Shown here: positions 1-5,224 of the stretch, one piece after another
Layout: each line of letters begins with the position of its first letter
Position numbering within the stretch: the stretch's first letter is position 1
The notes under the pieces: model-generated
The model's database searches: none
What the model was told of the DNA's origin: nothing
What the model saw: only the letters and a program-made list of their open reading frames with translations
NCBI GenBank assembly: GCA_903944555.1
Contig: CAJASG010000094.1
Span: 1-9,112, forward strand
Source: an uncultured beta proteobacterium
Lineage (GTDB): Bacteria > Pseudomonadota > Gammaproteobacteria > Burkholderiales > Burkholderiaceae_C
Reading direction: 5' to 3'
Length of the DNA: 9,112 nucleotides
Program-made: the position numbers and the translations under genes

Positions 1-269
1 ACCTGCCAGGCCATGATGTGCTGTTGGAAAAGTTCCGCCCAGGAGCCGTCCAGATAGACCTCTTTGCCGGAGCGCTTGTCGACAATCTCGAAGCCGTGGC
101 GCGCCAGCATAGGCACACCGCGCGGGTATTGCTCCGTCGCTTCTTTTCCAAACGCCGCCGCACTGTGGGTCGCGGTGCCGGACGGTCGCAGGCCGTCGAT
201 CTCGGCATTGGCCAGCATGTGGGTGACGGAAAAGGTCTCGGAGTCGTAAAGCGTGTGCATTGCGTCCAT
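1..269 (-). CDS. DUF3567 family protein (5' part only)
   Basis: This is the N-terminal 89 residues of a small protein whose C-terminus lies beyond the left edge. It reads MDAMHTLYDSETF... and contains the block ARHGFEIVDKRSGKEVYLDG followed by SWAELFQQHIMAW. I recognise this pattern from the DUF3567 family, small cytoplasmic proteins of Burkholderiales with no established function. Family members usually begin M-H/Q-x-L-Y, so translation could start at the second Met (base 260) rather than the first (base 269). The first Met is attractive because it follows the stop codon of the upstream DUF3108 gene by one base (TAG-A-ATG), a layout typical of translational coupling; no clear Shine-Dalgarno is visible for either. 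An insertion-like stretch of about 25 residues (around residues 24-52) separates the N-terminal block from the conserved ARHGFEIVDK block. No signal peptide or membrane segment is seen. Confidence 0.75.
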   Translation of the reverse strand, partial: MDAMHTLYDSETFSVTHMLANAEIDGLRPSGTATHSAAAFGKEATEQYPRGVPMLARHGFEIVDKRSGKEVYLDGSWAELFQQHIMAWQ

Positions 270-270
270 T

Positions 271-1341
271 CTAGGGTTTTTGCGTCGAACGCCACTGCTG
301 TTCGACAAAATCCCCGTTGGGTTGCGACAAACGGATCCGCACCGGCATGAAGTCCAGGTCCGGGGCCAACCAGACCTCAACCTTGGGATCGTGTTCGCCA
401 GTGGGGTTGCGGGTGAGTTTCACCGCTTTGACCGCGCCGCCGGGAAGTGCCAGTGTTTCAGCATCACCCACTTTGAATATCCAGCCTTCGGAAGAGCGCG
501 GCCCGACCGCCTGAAACGGAATCGAATCCCCTGGGAGCACCCGCTCCTTTTCGCCCCCCAGCATCGACGCGAGCTGGATGAACACGCTGAGTTGGTCTTG
601 CGCGCCCATTTGCAGGGGCGCATCGGGCGTGTTGGCGCTGAAGGTGATCTTACCTTTGCCGTACTCAAAGTGGGCGGCCACTTCTGCGCGCACCTTATCG
701 CCAAAACGAATCGGCTCCAGCCCTTGCGGCGTGAGCTGTCCTTTGCTGGTTTGCACGCGCGAGCCTAGCAAAAAATGGCTGATTTCCAGGCGTGCGTCGT
801 AGGTCTTGCCGTCCTGCAGCCAAAGAAGTTCGCCGTTGGCGAAATAGGGGAATCCTTTGACCTCGCCCTTGACGTCGTATTTCAGGCGGGTAGAGCCCGG
901 AATGACGTAGCGGGCGACCACCAACTCTTCGGTTGACTGTGACGTGTTGGCTGCAGCCAGTTGTACCGGTTCATCTGTGTTGGGGTTTGCTATGGATTCA
1001 GTAGCTGCTTGCGCAATATCCACGGGAGCTTCAGGTCTATTTGGCTCTAAAGTGTCGGTGGATTCCGGTGCCCTGGCTGCTGCCGGCACCGGGTTGCGCG
1101 CCACGCGGGGGCGGGCCTGCGCTCGGGGTGCCGCCGGCGTGTCCGCAGGTGCCGCCGTACTGATGGTGCGCATGGTGAACGGCCGGTCCACGGCCGAGGT
1201 CGGCTCTGCACGCAGGGTGCTAAGGGGGGCACCGAACAGCACTGCCCAATGCCCCAGCAGCACTGCCAGCGTCAACCCCGCCAATATGGCGATTGTGCGA
1301 TTGCGGGGTCGGGCGGTCGGGCCGGTGAAGGTGTCTGGCAT
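271..1341 (-). CDS. DUF3108 domain protein, membrane-anchored
   Basis: This is a 356-residue protein. The N-terminus has a positively charged start (RPRNR) and one hydrophobic segment at about residues 16-38, which should anchor it in the inner membrane with the rest in the periplasm. Residues about 45-140 form a Pro/Ala/Thr-rich low-complexity linker. From about residue 144 (YVIPGSTRLKYDVKGEVKGF) to the end the sequence matches the DUF3108 fold, a beta-rich periplasmic domain of unknown function; typical family blocks are YDV.G, the W-L-Q-D-G-K-x-Y segment and the final MPVRIRLSQPNGD-FVEQ. It is transcribed with the DUF3567 gene, which starts one base after this stop. Part of the linker (residues about 97-119) is encoded by the complement of an interspersed repeat, so the linker has probably grown by repeat insertion. 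No Shine-Dalgarno is evident before the chosen ATG. The family assignment is confident; the role is unknown. Confidence 0.85.
   Translation of the reverse strand: MPDTFTGPTARPRNRTIAILAGLTLAVLLGHWAVLFGAPLSTLRAEPTSAVDRPFTMRTISTAAPADTPAAPRAQARPRVARNPVPAAARAPESTDTLEPNRPEAPVDIAQAATESIANPNTDEPVQLAAANTSQSTEELVVARYVIPGSTRLKYDVKGEVKGFPYFANGELLWLQDGKTYDARLEISHFLLGSRVQTSKGQLTPQGLEPIRFGDKVRAEVAAHFEYGKGKITFSANTPDAPLQMGAQDQLSVFIQLASMLGGEKERVLPGDSIPFQAVGPRSSEGWIFKVGDAETLALPGGAVKAVKLTRNPTGEHDPKVEVWLAPDLDFMPVRIRLSQPNGDFVEQQWRSTQKP
986..1051 (+). repeat. interspersed repeat, copy A
   Basis: This is the first of four plus-oriented copies that share the frame GCTAT-N8-TAGC-N6-CGCA, with GGG about 35 bases from the start and TTGGCT near the end in copies A and D. 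GCTAT is at 989, TAGC at 1002 and CGCA at 1012. This copy lies inside the minus-strand DUF3108 gene and is read in frame as part of its low-complexity linker without causing a stop. Confidence 0.75.
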
Positions 1342-1416
1342 GGGTTTCAGGGATCGCTGGAGTCAGGTTACTACCGTATTAACGTTTTTAGTTTAATTCA
1401 GAGCGACAATTCCATT
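1342..1416. promoter_or_regulatory. divergent promoter region, DUF3108 / FAH
   Basis: This 75-base AT-rich gap (for example 1377-1398) separates the divergently read DUF3108 and FAH genes and must hold both promoters. On the plus strand GACAAT at 1405-1410 lies exactly 6 bases before the FAH ATG. With no Shine-Dalgarno in front of that ATG, this suggests a leaderless transcript starting at or near the start codon; I see no good -35 hexamer at 17-18 bases upstream. On the minus strand TAATAC (complement of 1375-1380) is a possible -10 for the DUF3108 operon. Confidence 0.35.
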
Positions 1417-2421
1417 ATGAAACTTGCAACCTACAAAGATGGCTCGCGTGATGGGCAGCTGGTGGTGGTCTCCCGCGACCTGTCCCTTGCGCACTACGCC
1501 TCCCATATCGCCAGCCGCTTGCAGTCCGTGCTGGACGATTGGAATTACCTGTCGCCCCAATTGCAGGACCTGTTTGATGCGCTCAACGCCGGGCGCGCCC
1601 GTCACGCGTTCCCGTTTGACCCCGCGCAGTGCATGGCGCCCTTGCCACGCGCCTACCAGCGGGTGGTGGGTGAGGCATATCCCGGTGCCATCGCGCTGGT
1701 GCGTAAGCCGGCGTCGGCTGAGGCCGACAGCGCGTCCTCCGAGCCGTTGATGGTCCAATGCGCCAGCGATGCGTTGTCGGGTCCGTGTGACCCGATCGTG
1801 TGCGCGAGTGAGGATTTGGGCATCGACTTCGAAGCCGGGCTTGCCGTCGTGACCAGCGACATCCCCATGGGGTGCCCGTCCGACCGGGCGCTGGATGGCA
1901 TCCGCTTGCTGATGTTGACCAATGGTGTGTTTTTGCGCAACTGGATGGTGGTGGAGCAGGCCAAGGGGGCTGGTTGTGTCCAAAGCCAACCCACTGCTGC
2001 GTTCAGCCCGGTCGCGGTGACGCTGGATGAGCTGGGCGACGCTTGGGGCCGGGGGCGCGCGAACCTGCCCCTGCAGACGACCTGGAATGGCCGAAAGGTG
2101 GGCCTGTGCGACGCCGGGGCCGACATGGCGTTTCATTTTGGACAACTGATCGCCCACCTTTGCAAGACGCGCAATGTACGCGCGGGCACCATCATTGGCA
2201 CGGGTGCGGTCTGCAACAAGGGCGTAGAGAAGAAAGCCCGCACCGATTGGCCCAAGGGCTACAACTGCATTGCCGAGAAGCGCGCCATGGAAACCCTGCA
2301 GGACGGTCAGCCCAGCACCGAGTTCATGAAGTACGGCGACACCATTCGCATTGAGATGAAAGGGATCGACGGTCAAAGCCTGTTCGGAGCCATCGAGCAG
2401 GAAGTGGTGCCCAACAGTTAG
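1417..2421 (+). CDS. fumarylacetoacetate hydrolase (FAH) family protein, metal site altered
   Basis: This is a 334-residue cytoplasmic protein of the FAH superfamily, the form with a separate N-terminal domain (residues 1-75, MKLATYKDGSRDGQLVVVSR...) and a C-terminal FAH fold (residues about 110-330). Family blocks visible are GIDFEAGLAVVTSDIPMG (135-152), FSPVAVTLDELGDAW (196-210), the FHFGQLIAHL-KTRNVRAG run (239-257) and YGDTIRIEM (306-314). Characterised members cleave C-C bonds or decarboxylate acylpyruvates using Mg/Mn. Two positions that normally supply metal ligands look changed: the second Glu of the E-x-E motif is Gly141 (E139-A-G141), and the Asp of the usual N-D-V-S block is Gly170 (N169-G-V-F172). 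Substrate and activity are therefore uncertain. An in-frame reading upstream of base 1417 exists, but it overlaps the divergent gene and the family N-terminus starts at MKLATY. The gene converges on marC-like, ending 17 bases before it. Confidence 0.85.
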   Translation: MKLATYKDGSRDGQLVVVSRDLSLAHYASHIASRLQSVLDDWNYLSPQLQDLFDALNAGRARHAFPFDPAQCMAPLPRAYQRVVGEAYPGAIALVRKPASAEADSASSEPLMVQCASDALSGPCDPIVCASEDLGIDFEAGLAVVTSDIPMGCPSDRALDGIRLLMLTNGVFLRNWMVVEQAKGAGCVQSQPTAAFSPVAVTLDELGDAWGRGRANLPLQTTWNGRKVGLCDAGADMAFHFGQLIAHLCKTRNVRAGTIIGTGAVCNKGVEKKARTDWPKGYNCIAEKRAMETLQDGQPSTEFMKYGDTIRIEMKGIDGQSLFGAIEQEVVPNS

Positions 2422-2438
2422 CGTTGCTCGGGTGGGGT

Positions 2439-3053
2439 CTACAAGCCCTGCCCATTCATCAGTTGCAGGATGAAAACCTTGGCGCCGCTGAGCATCATCT
2501 CGATGGACACCGCCACCAACACCAGGCCCATCAAGCGCTCCACAGCGGTGACCAGCCGGTCGCCGATGATGCGCTGAATCCGCTCGGCCGACACCAGCAC
2601 CACGGCGCTAATGAGCATGGTAATGCACAAGGCGGCAATCCACTCCATGCGCTTGTCGGGCTGTTGGGACACCAGCAGCAACACGGTCGCCAGAGCCGAG
2701 GGCCCGGCCACGGCTGGCACCGCCAAGGGCACGATCAGGGGTTCGGTTAACACCTCAGGCTCGGTGCCATGGGGTGGCGGAAACACCATGCGCAGGGCGA
2801 TCAGAAACAAAATCACGCCACCCCCAATTTGCAGGGACAGCTCACTCAGGTTCATGATTTCCAGGAAGCGCTGCCCGACAAACATGAAGGACAGGAGCAG
2901 GGCAAACGCAATCAGGATTTCGCGCAGGATCACGCGCGCGCGCCGCTCGGGCGCTACGTGCTTAAGGGCGGCTGCAAAGATCGGGATATTGCCAATGGGG
3001 TCGGTGATCAGCACCAGAAAAATGGTGGCAGACACAAAGGTGTAATTCATCAT
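2439..3053 (-). CDS. MarC family integral membrane protein
   Basis: This 204-residue protein has about six hydrophobic helices and almost no soluble domain. The D-P-I-G-N motif at residues 18-22 and the second-half block A-V-P-A-V-A-G-P (about 111-118) are hallmarks of the MarC/YhgN/YchE family (UPF0056). Despite the name (multiple antibiotic resistance), the family has no firmly established transport substrate. Length fits the family. Two adjacent ATGs (3053 and 3050) can serve as start; the G-rich stretch just upstream gives only a weak ribosome site. The dksA-like gene lies 31 bases upstream on the same strand, so the two are probably cotranscribed. A near-palindrome at 3069-3085 lies in the gap but has no T-run. 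Confidence 0.9.
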   Translation of the reverse strand: MMNYTFVSATIFLVLITDPIGNIPIFAAALKHVAPERRARVILREILIAFALLLSFMFVGQRFLEIMNLSELSLQIGGGVILFLIALRMVFPPPHGTEPEVLTEPLIVPLAVPAVAGPSALATVLLLVSQQPDKRMEWIAALCITMLISAVVLVSAERIQRIIGDRLVTAVERLMGLVLVAVSIEMMLSGAKVFILQLMNGQGL

Positions 3054-3084
3054 CCCCGCGAGAATACCAGCCTTGGGCCAAGCC

Positions 3085-3444
3085 TTAACGTTGCTCGGCT
3101 TTTTCCTGGCAGCTGATGCAACGTGCTGCCTCCGGTGCGACCTGCAGGCGAGCCAGCGGAATCTTCACATCACAGGCGGTGCAGCGGCCGTAGGTGCCCG
3201 CCGCGATGCGCTGCAGCGCCGCATCCACCGCGACCAGTTCGGTGGTTTCGTGGTCATCCAGCGCAAATTCGAGATCGCGTTCGGTGGCGGTTTGCGCAGC
3301 GGAGTCGGTGTGCCCGGCAAAGTGGTCGGCGGAGGCTTCTACCCGGCTGATCGGTCCACCCCGCAGGGTTGCCAGTTGGGCAACCAACGATGCGCGCTGT
3401 TGCAGGAGTTTTTCCTTGAATGAGGTGAAATCTGGTGTGGTCAT
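3085..3444 (-). CDS. DksA/TraR family C4 zinc-finger protein, short form
   Basis: This 119-residue protein has an N-terminal coiled coil (residues about 5-80) and a C-terminal four-cysteine zinc finger: C88-x2-C91 ... C109-x2-C112, with the family block YGRC-x2-C. DksA proteins enter the secondary channel of RNA polymerase and act with ppGpp. Full-length DksA is about 150 residues and its coiled-coil tip carries D-x2-D-x-A. Here the corresponding segment reads G44-H-T-D47-S-A49, so one Asp and the Ala are kept while the first Asp is Gly. It is therefore more likely a secondary DksA-like regulator than the main DksA. An FNR/Anr-type box lies upstream at a spacing that fits class II activation. 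marC-like follows on the same strand. Confidence 0.85.
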   Translation of the reverse strand: MTTPDFTSFKEKLLQQRASLVAQLATLRGGPISRVEASADHFAGHTDSAAQTATERDLEFALDDHETTELVAVDAALQRIAAGTYGRCTACDVKIPLARLQVAPEAARCISCQEKAEQR

Positions 3445-3504
3445 GGGCGGGGCCTGTTGTTCATGGATAAAGAACCATCATCGGCAAAGCACCGGCGGCA
3501 GTCT

Positions 3505-3518
3505 TTGATCTGCGTCAA
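3505..3518. promoter_or_regulatory. FNR/Anr-type operator
   Basis: The 14-mer TTGATCTGCGTCAA matches the FNR/Anr consensus TTGAT-N4-ATCAA at 9 of 10 specified bases. Its centre (3511.5) lies between divergent genes. For the minus-strand dksA-like gene, a start site at base 3470 (centre at -41.5) would put GATGAT, the complement of 3477-3482, exactly at -12 to -7; this is the class II geometry. For the plus-strand copper locus, a leaderless start at 3572 would place the centre at -60.5, close to a class I position. This suggests oxygen-dependent control of one or both directions. Confidence 0.6.
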
Positions 3519-3536
3519 TTGACGGGTGCGCAGGCG

Positions 3537-3565
3537 TACCGGGTGCGCCTTCGGTAGACGATAAT
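3537..3565 (+). promoter_or_regulatory. probable leaderless promoter of the first DUF2946 gene, with dyad
   Basis: GATAAT at 3560-3565 matches the -10 consensus at 5 of 6 bases and ends 6 bases before the ATG at 3572. No Shine-Dalgarno lies between, so transcription probably begins at or next to the start codon. Just upstream, TACCG (3537-3541) and CGGTA (3552-3556) form an inverted repeat with a 10-base spacer where a -35/spacer operator would sit. No convincing -35 hexamer is seen, so an activator may be needed. The protein that binds the dyad is not known. Confidence 0.4.
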
Positions 3566-3571
3566 CGCGCC

Positions 3572-3937
3572 ATGTCGACTTTGCACACCCTTCGCCAAGC
3601 CCGCGCCATTGCGTGCTGGGTACTGGCGTGGTTTGTGTTGTCGGTCGGGGTGGCGGTTGCGGCACCCATCGTGCAGCCCCAGTCCATTGCCTTGGTGTGC
3701 TCTGCCGCTGGCGAGGTCAAATTGGTCAGCGGCACGGACGATGGCGGCACGGCGGGCACCGGCCACTTGTTGGATTGTGTGCTGTGCTTGGTGTTGGATG
3801 CCCCACCGGCTGTCACCGTGCAGGTGGCCGCCCCTGTGTCGCCATTGGCCTATGCGCTGATGCCAATACCTGCTGCGCACATTGCGTGGCGCACGGCATC
3901 GCCCCTTCCGGCGCGCGGCCCCCCAACTTTGCTTTAA
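3572..3937 (+). CDS. DUF2946 family protein (first copy)
   Basis: This 121-residue exported or membrane-anchored protein has one hydrophobic segment (residues about 13-31, ending AVAA). It carries the DUF2946 signature: a cysteine in the first half (C43), then H65...D68-C69-V-L-C72-L, and a C-terminal A-R-G-P-P (114-118). The C-x2-C pair with nearby Cys and His looks like a metal or disulfide site; no function is established for the family, though its members often sit beside copper receptors and PCu(A)C proteins. It opens the copper locus here, separated from the next gene by 171 bases that hold repeat copy B. The start has no Shine-Dalgarno and a -10-like GATAAT 6 bases upstream, so leaderless translation is likely. 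A second DUF2946 protein is encoded at 8333-8746. Confidence 0.8.
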   Translation: MSTLHTLRQARAIACWVLAWFVLSVGVAVAAPIVQPQSIALVCSAAGEVKLVSGTDDGGTAGTGHLLDCVLCLVLDAPPAVTVQVAAPVSPLAYALMPIPAAHIAWRTASPLPARGPPTLL

Positions 3938-4026
3938 GGCGCTTTGCCGCCATGGGTGGGCCCGGCAGCGCATGCCCTGCGCGGCTGCATGTCCACCACC
4001 CTTACTTTACGTTTGCTGGATCTTGA

Positions 4027-4084
4027 TTGCTATGATTTTCATAGCTGCCTGCGCACATTCTGCGGGCGTTTTGGCTACTATTCT
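4027..4084 (+). repeat. interspersed repeat, copy B
   Basis: This copy has the frame GCTAT (4029)-N8-TAGC (4042)-N6-CGCA (4052) and GGG at 4064. Its left end is a near-perfect hairpin, GCTATGA / TTT / TCATAGC (4029-4045). It fills most of the gap before the first PCu(A)C gene. Confidence 0.75.
4028..4036 (+). promoter_or_regulatory. extended -10 promoter within repeat copy B
   Basis: TGC-TATGAT at 4028-4036 is an extended -10 element (TGn plus TATGAT, 5 of 6 to consensus). TTTACG about 19 bases upstream (4006-4011) is a weak -35. Transcription would start near 4043, giving a leader of about 66 bases to the first PCu(A)C gene at 4109. The -10 is part of the repeat hairpin. Confidence 0.4.
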
Positions 4085-4108
4085 CTCTTTTTTAACCAAG
4101 GAAAAACC

Positions 4109-4603
4109 ATGAAAACTCTCTCGATTGTTGGTTCTGCATTGCTTGCCACGCTTTTGTCTACCTCTGTGTGGGCGCAATCCGTGGACGTCAAAGACGCCTG
4201 GGCACGCGCCACGGTGCAAGGCCAAAAGGCCACCGGTGCGTTCATGAAGCTCACCGCCAAAGACGGCGCCAAATTGGTCGCAGCGTCGTCCCCCGTAGCG
4301 GGTGTGGTGGAAGTGCATGAGATGAAGATGGAAGGCGATGTCATGAAAATGCGCGCCGTTCAAGGCGGCTTGGACTTGCCCGCTGGCAAGGCGGTCGAGC
4401 TCAAGCCCGGTGGCTACCACGTCATGCTGATGGACTTGAAGGTGGCCCTGCAAAAAGACACCACCATCCCCCTGACCCTGGTATTTAAGGATGCCAAAGG
4501 GGTCGAGACCAAGACTGAATTGACGGTGCCAGTATCCCAAGCGGTCCCCGGTGCCAAGGCCGGCGACATGCCCGCCATGAACCACGGCATGCACAAGCAA
4601 TAA
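4109..4603 (+). CDS. PCu(A)C copper chaperone (first copy)
   Basis: This 164-residue periplasmic copper(I) chaperone has a signal peptide (residues 1-22, ending SVWA before QSVDV). The copper motif is intact: H70-x10-M81 followed by H104-V-M106 in the block ELKPGGYHVMLM. The spacing M81 to H104 is 22 residues, one more than the usual 21, because of an extra Gly in R-A-V-Q-G-G-L. A Met/His-rich tail (residues 153-162, DMPAMNHGMH) adds further copper ligands. Characterised family members deliver Cu(I) to the CuA centre of cytochrome oxidase, often with a Sco protein, or serve in copper uptake. The start is fixed by AAGGA at 4098-4102, 6 bases before the ATG. The in-frame extension upstream to 3944 is not used because it crosses repeat copy B and would bury the signal peptide. 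The ycnI-like gene follows after 50 bases. Confidence 0.92.
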   Translation: MKTLSIVGSALLATLLSTSVWAQSVDVKDAWARATVQGQKATGAFMKLTAKDGAKLVAASSPVAGVVEVHEMKMEGDVMKMRAVQGGLDLPAGKAVELKPGGYHVMLMDLKVALQKDTTIPLTLVFKDAKGVETKTELTVPVSQAVPGAKAGDMPAMNHGMHKQ

Positions 4604-4653
4604 GCACGGTTGCGCAGGCGCCCCCAGTTATTCAACTATTTTTCGAAAATCCT

Positions 4654-5205
4654 ATGGAAAACTCATTTGCTATCAAACTAGTAGCTGCCTGCGCAATGGC
4701 TATAGGGGCTAGCGCCTCCTTTTCCCATGTGGTTTTGCAGGACGGTGCCGCCGCCGCAGGCCAGAGTTACCGCGCAACCTTGCGCGTGGGCCACGGCTGT
4801 GAGGGCACGCCGACCACGGGCATGAAAGTCACCATTCCTGCGGGCTTCAATGGCGCGCAACCCATGCCCAAGGCGGGTTGGACGCTGAGCACGGTGGTGG
4901 GCAAGCTGGCGCAGCCCTATGAGAGCCACGGGACCAAATACACCGAAGGCGTGCTGGAAATCACTTGGACCGCCAACAACCGCGAATCCGCCTTGCCCGC
5001 CGACTACTACGACGAATTCGTGCTGCGTGGCACCACGCCGTCCAAGGCCGGCCCGATCTGGTTCAAGGTCGTGCAGACCTGCGAAAAAGGAAGCAACCAG
5101 TGGGTGGAAGTCCCCGCTTCCGGCGCATCCACCAAAGGCTTGAAGTCCCCCGCCGCCTTGCTGGAAGTCCTGGACGTGCAGCCCGCCGGTGGCCATAGCC
5201 ACTGA
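4654..5205 (+). CDS. YcnI-type (DUF1775) copper-binding protein, short form
   Basis: This 183-residue periplasmic protein belongs to the YcnI/DUF1775 family, whose Bacillus member binds Cu(II) through an N-terminal histidine brace. The signal peptide (residues 1-24) is followed directly by H25-V-V-L, so cleavage after S24 would leave His as residue 1 of the mature protein. Other family features: GHGCEGTPTT (46-55), the IPAGF...QPMPKAGW block (61-76) and a likely disulfide C49/C143. Many family members have a C-terminal membrane helix; this one has none and ends in G-G-H-S-H. The signal peptide from F5 to S24 is encoded by repeat copy C. No good Shine-Dalgarno precedes the ATG, so translation may depend on coupling to the upstream PCu(A)C gene. 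The next gene starts 19 bases after the stop. Confidence 0.88.
   Translation: MENSFAIKLVAACAMAIGASASFSHVVLQDGAAAAGQSYRATLRVGHGCEGTPTTGMKVTIPAGFNGAQPMPKAGWTLSTVVGKLAQPYESHGTKYTEGVLEITWTANNRESALPADYYDEFVLRGTTPSKAGPIWFKVVQTCEKGSNQWVEVPASGASTKGLKSPAALLEVLDVQPAGGHSH
4666..4724 (+). repeat. interspersed repeat, copy C
   Basis: This copy has GCTAT at 4669, TAGC at 4682, CGCA at 4692 and a G-run at 4705-4708. It aligns without gaps to copy A over its first 45 or so bases. It lies wholly inside the ycnI-like coding sequence and encodes most of the signal peptide (residues 5-24). Confidence 0.7.
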
Positions 5206-5224
5206 CATGACACAAGGAATCCCC

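Noticed and set aside
1393..2376. Long minus-strand open frame (327 codons) opposite the FAH gene
   Set aside because: The plus strand matches a known family throughout; the minus reading has no recognisable motifs and is a by-product of high third-position GC.
2422..2460. Bidirectional terminator between the converging FAH and marC-like genes
   Set aside because: A G-rich/C-rich pair (2430-2453) gives only a short imperfect stem inside the marC-like coding end, with no T-run.
3069..3085. Near-palindrome between the dksA-like and marC-like genes as a terminator
   Set aside because: One mismatch, almost no loop and no T-run on either strand; at most a weak structure.
3463..3522. 19-residue plus-strand reading frame between the dksA-like and DUF2946 genes, considered as a leader or RiPP precursor
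   Set aside because: It has no ribosome site, no Cys-rich or signal-like features, and overlaps the FNR box. Nothing supports translation.
4007..4600. Minus-strand open frame (197 codons) opposite the first PCu(A)C gene
   Set aside because: Intact copper motif, signal peptide and Shine-Dalgarno are on the plus strand; the opposite frame is a shadow.
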